This document shows, one piece after another, positions 7,898 to 10,988 of a stretch of DNA of 10,988 nucleotides; the first letter of the stretch is position 1, and the number at the start of each line of letters is the position of its first letter. The notes below the pieces were generated by a model. The model did not search any database and had not been told where the DNA came from. It worked only from the letters and a program-made list of their open reading frames with translations. A program made the position numbers and the translations under genes. The DNA comes from JAYZVT01 sp050248375 (GTDB lineage Bacteria; Pseudomonadota; Alphaproteobacteria; Rhizobiales; Methyloligellaceae), in the NCBI GenBank assembly GCA_050248375.1, contig JBFWSL010000114.1, forward strand, positions 1 through 10,988, given 5' to 3'.

Positions 7898-9040
7898 TCA
7901 CTGCGGCCGCTGGAGCCCGCCGGCGGCGGGGGCCTTGTCCTGCGCGACCTGCGGCGGCGGCTCGCCCTTGATCTTGCCCTCGGCGATGGCCTTCTGGTTG
8001 TAGGCGTCGATCTCGGCCGGGTTGTACTCGGTCACCTTGCAGGAGCAGCCCTTGACGTATTCCTTGCGGAAGCGGAAGGCGTTCGGCGTGCCCGCATAGG
8101 CCGTGGAGCCGTCGGCGGAGATCATCTGCTCCGGCTCCTCGCCGGGATTGCGATGGACAAAAAGCTCCGCCGGCGCCGCGCATTGGGCCTGGCAGGCGGA
8201 GATGTCGTTGTTGAACTGGCTGGGCAGCGCCGAATAGCTGACCGGGAAATAGAAGCCGTCGCAGGTGCGCACGCACAGCGTACGGTAGGTGGCGAAGGCC
8301 TCGATCCGCGAGGTCTGCAGGTTGTCCCGGCGCGGATAGTCGTAGTCCGGCCCGCCGAAGATGCTGGAGAAGAAGCCGCCGGTGCTTTCTCGCCGCCGGG
8401 CCTGCTGCTGGTACTGCCGTCCGCAGCCCGCGCGGGCAAGCGCGTCGATCAGTTCGTCCTGCCGCCGCCGCGCGTTGCCCGGATTGGTCATCGCCTGCTT
8501 CTGCTGCTCGAGCCGGGTGAGCTGGCGGCGGGCGTCCTCCACCGCGTCGTTCATGCGCAGGCATTTCGGCGAGCGGACCAGGGCCCGGCCGAAGATGAAC
8601 ACGCTTTCGTAGCAGCCGCCATTCTCCATGGCCGCCTGCGTGCCCTGGAATATCCGGTCGTATTTCCGGATGTCCTCGTCGATCTGCCGGAGCTGGTCGC
8701 CACGGTCGCTATTGGTCCGGTTGGTCCAGTCGTTGGCCAGCTCCTGTTCAAGCTGGATGCAGCGCAGTTCCTGCGCGGAAAGTTCGCGCTGCTGGCCGCC
8801 TTGCGGGTAGGCCTGGGGCGCCTGCGGGCCCGCCGGGTAGGAGGGGCCGGGATAGCTTTGCTGCGACTGGGGATAGACCGGCTGTGAAGGAATGGGCGGG
8901 CCGCTCTGGGCCAGCGCGGCCGCAGCGCCGCCAGCGGCCAGGGCGCCTGCGATCAGCGCCAGCCGCAGCCGGACCGTGGCGCGTCTGCCGCGCGCCCGCA
9001 GGCCCTTGCCTTCATTCCGGTTCGTGAGCACGGGTGCCAT
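7898..9040 (-). CDS. Secreted DUF2865-type protein of unknown function
   Basis: The product (380 residues from ATG 9040) has a basic twin-Arg-like N terminus, a hydrophobic stretch at about 24-44 and a likely signal peptidase site at ALA-Q (43-45), so it should be exported. Next come a Pro/Gln/Tyr-rich linker (49-84), a charged helical region likely to form a coiled coil (about 92-215), and a conserved C-terminal block TYRTLCVRTCDGFYFPVSYS (251-270) with HRNPGE and NAFRFRK, which I recognise as DUF2865, common in Rhizobiales and relatives. There are ten cysteines in the mature part (94, 143, 160, 206, 256, 260, 283, 287, 332, 334), an even number suited to periplasmic disulphides. No function is known to me. 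The start is uncertain: a GTG at 9031 has AAGGA at a better distance than the ATG at 9040, and either keeps the signal peptide. Confidence 0.87.
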   Translation of the reverse strand: MAPVLTNRNEGKGLRARGRRATVRLRLALIAGALAAGGAAAALAQSGPPIPSQPVYPQSQQSYPGPSYPAGPQAPQAYPQGGQQRELSAQELRCIQLEQELANDWTNRTNSDRGDQLRQIDEDIRKYDRIFQGTQAAMENGGCYESVFIFGRALVRSPKCLRMNDAVEDARRQLTRLEQQKQAMTNPGNARRRQDELIDALARAGCGRQYQQQARRRESTGGFFSSIFGGPDYDYPRRDNLQTSRIEAFATYRTLCVRTCDGFYFPVSYSALPSQFNNDISACQAQCAAPAELFVHRNPGEEPEQMISADGSTAYAGTPNAFRFRKEYVKGCSCKVTEYNPAEIDAYNQKAIAEGKIKGEPPPQVAQDKAPAAGGLQRPQ

Positions 9041-9051
9041 TCCTTGGCGCG

Positions 9052-9081
9052 ATTATGCGAGTGTCCAGCATCCCGGGTCAA
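9052..9081 (-). promoter_or_regulatory. Sigma70-type promoter for the DUF2865 gene
   Basis: Read on the minus strand, TTGACC (9081-9076) is followed by an 18-bp spacer and CATAAT (9057-9052), a close match to the housekeeping consensus. The predicted transcript start, about seven bases after the -10, falls near 9044-9046, only about 4-6 bases before the ATG at 9040. Confidence 0.6.
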
Positions 9082-9164
9082 TGCGGCGTCAATAAGTCAC
9101 CGCACGGCCCGGAATCGGGGCCTCGGTCACCATTCATCATAAAACCCGCGCCCGCGCAAACGGC

Positions 9165-9194
9165 TTGACCTCGGGGGGCCATATCCACCATTCT
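9165..9194 (+). promoter_or_regulatory. Possible sigma70-type promoter for cysS
   Basis: TTGACC at 9165-9170 is followed by 18 bp and CATTCT at 9189-9194. The -35 is good and the -10 moderate. It would give a leader of about 135 bases before the cysS TTG. The remainder of the gap from 9041 to 9336 shows no further gene except a possible 18-codon leader ORF at 9202-9258. Confidence 0.4.
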
Positions 9195-9265
9195 CCGCGC
9201 CATGACGGCGACGGCGCGAATTCCGGCAATTAACCTCGGTTGCATTATTGGCGACTAGCATCATC

Positions 9266-9319
9266 GCTGGCGCGGCCGTTCAATACTTCCCGATAGACCG
9301 AAAGGAACGCCCCGCCAGC
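9266..9319 (+). other. Long-range stem in the cysS leader
   Basis: GCTGGCG (9266-9272) is the exact reverse complement of CGCCAGC (9313-9319), and after one bulged C the next GG/CC also pairs. The stem closes a loop of about 35 bases and ends just before the cysS ribosome binding site (AGGAG, 9324-9328). Whether it forms in RNA is unknown. Confidence 0.3.
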
Positions 9320-9336
9320 CGGCAGGAGAGGGTGCA

Positions 9337-10689
<1,353 letters not shown>

Positions 10690-10710
10690 TCATGCGGGCT
10701 CACTCATTCT

Positions 10711-10812
10711 CGTCATTGCCGGGCTTGACCCGGCAATCCATTCGGCCTGACCGCGGACGCTGTTGCTTGCCGCAATTCTGCATGGACCCCCGGGTCAAGC
10801 CCGGGGGTGACG
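10711..10812. repeat. Inverted pair of REP-like palindromes
   Basis: Two 31-nt arms (10711-10741 and 10782-10812) are inverted repeats of each other at 25 of 31 positions, separated by 40 bases. Each arm is itself a hairpin. The first is ATTGCCGGG, loop CTTGA, CCCGGCAAT (10715-10737); the second is ACCCCCGGG, loop TCAAG, CCCGGGGGT (10786-10808), each with nine perfect pairs. The element ends in CGTCA/TGACG. Repeats with this CCGGGCTTGACCCGG core are scattered between genes in many alphaproteobacterial genomes (my recollection, not searched). No transposase is present, so it is non-autonomous or a static repeat. It might also act as an mRNA-stabilising or terminating structure after cysS. Confidence 0.8.
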
Positions 10813-10823
10813 AATATTGCATC

Positions 10824-10854
10824 CGCCTTCCGGTCCCCCGCAAGGGGGAAGGCG
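10824..10854. repeat. Third hairpin of the repeat block, GCAA tetraloop
   Basis: CCCCC (10835-10839) pairs with GGGGG (10844-10848) around a GCAA tetraloop. Outside it CGCCTT (10824-10829) pairs with AAGGCG (10849-10854), with a five-base bulge on the left side. Hairpins of the CCCCCGCAAGGGGG kind are another common intergenic repeat in alphaproteobacteria as I recall. It ends five bases before the AAGGAG of the next gene. Confidence 0.65.
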
Positions 10855-10861
10855 AAGAGAA

Positions 10862-10877
10862 GGAGTTCGCGCGATGA
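10862..10877 (+). repeat. 16-nt direct repeat, right copy (start of next gene)
   Basis: GGAGTTCGCGCGATGA differs from the copy at 10674-10689 by one base. Here the same GGAG serves as ribosome binding site and the same ATG as start codon of the next gene. Confidence 0.7.
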
Positions 10878-10988
10878 AGAAGCCCGACACGCCTTTCCCC
10901 AAGCACTGGCTGTTCTACATCGTGCTCAAGATCGGCCTGATCATCGCCGCCGTCGTGCTCGTGCTGCGCTTCTACGGCCTGCTGGGGA
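10874..10988 (+). CDS. Small membrane protein, 3' end beyond the window
   Basis: Thirty-eight residues are visible, beginning MKKPDTPFPKHWLFYIVLK. After a short basic, proline-containing N terminus there is one hydrophobic segment (about residues 13-34, rich in Ile, Val, Leu and Ala), which is either a transmembrane helix or an uncleaved signal anchor. The start has AAGGAG at 10860-10865, eight bases upstream, and reading is open to the window end. I do not recognise the family. Its start junction copies the end of cysS, which suggests that the gene was once directly overlapped with cysS and translated by coupling. Confidence 0.75.
   Translation, partial: MKKPDTPFPKHWLFYIVLKIGLIIAAVVLVLRFYGLLG

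Noticed and set aside
7916..7930. CCCGCC-GGC-GGCGGG hairpin near the convergent gene ends
   Set aside because: It encodes the Ala/Gly-rich C terminus of the DUF2865 protein, has no T run on either side, and is a likely by-product of GC-rich codons.
9072..9187. CCCGGGTCAA and GGCTTGACC resembling degraded arms of the REP-like repeat
   Set aside because: The shared part is mostly the TTGACC hexamer, which is better explained as the -35 elements of the two divergent promoters; the hairpin-forming halves are not preserved.

Overview
The window looks like a stretch of ordinary chromosome from a GC-rich alphaproteobacterium, probably Rhizobiales or a nearby order. The evidence is the strong G/C bias at third codon positions, a DUF2865-type secreted protein (a family I associate mainly with Rhizobiales and relatives), a class II DAHP synthase, and an intergenic palindromic repeat with the CCGGGCTTGACCCGG core that is common in alphaproteobacterial genomes. 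The species cannot be named from the sequence alone.

Layout. Positions 2-1371 (+) hold the end of a surface-polysaccharide type locus: a 5'-truncated short-chain dehydrogenase, then a small PglC-like initiating sugar-phosphate transferase. Converging on it are two minus-strand genes, a VIT1/CCC1-type iron/manganese transporter (start 3286) followed 26 bp later by a YbdK-type carboxylate-amine ligase (start 2528). A divergent control region of about 214 bp (3287-3500) separates these from a plus-strand run: class II DAHP synthase (first step of aromatic amino acid synthesis), glutamine-dependent NAD+ synthetase, and an MFS transporter only 12 bp after nadE. Converging on the MFS gene with a 3-bp gap is a minus-strand gene for a secreted, cysteine-rich DUF2865 protein, which has a good sigma70-type promoter almost touching its start. 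A second divergent region of about 300 bp (9041-9336) leads to cysS, which starts with TTG. After cysS comes a block of palindromic repeats and then the start of a small membrane-protein gene cut by the window end.

Most genes are housekeeping, and no defence, CRISPR, phage or transposase genes are visible. I do not see a new multi-gene system. The most interesting signals are small. First, the repeat block between cysS and the next gene is flanked by a 16-nt near-perfect direct repeat that carries a copy of the stop/start junction, as if an insertion split an original ATGA overlap. Second, the two arms of that repeat differ at six positions in a way that preserves each local hairpin and spoils the long inverted repeat. 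Third, a terminator-like hairpin with five T's and a competing upstream stem lies just before the DAHP synthase start, resembling an attenuator. Fourth, the DUF2865 gene appears to have a nearly leaderless transcript and an alternative GTG start.
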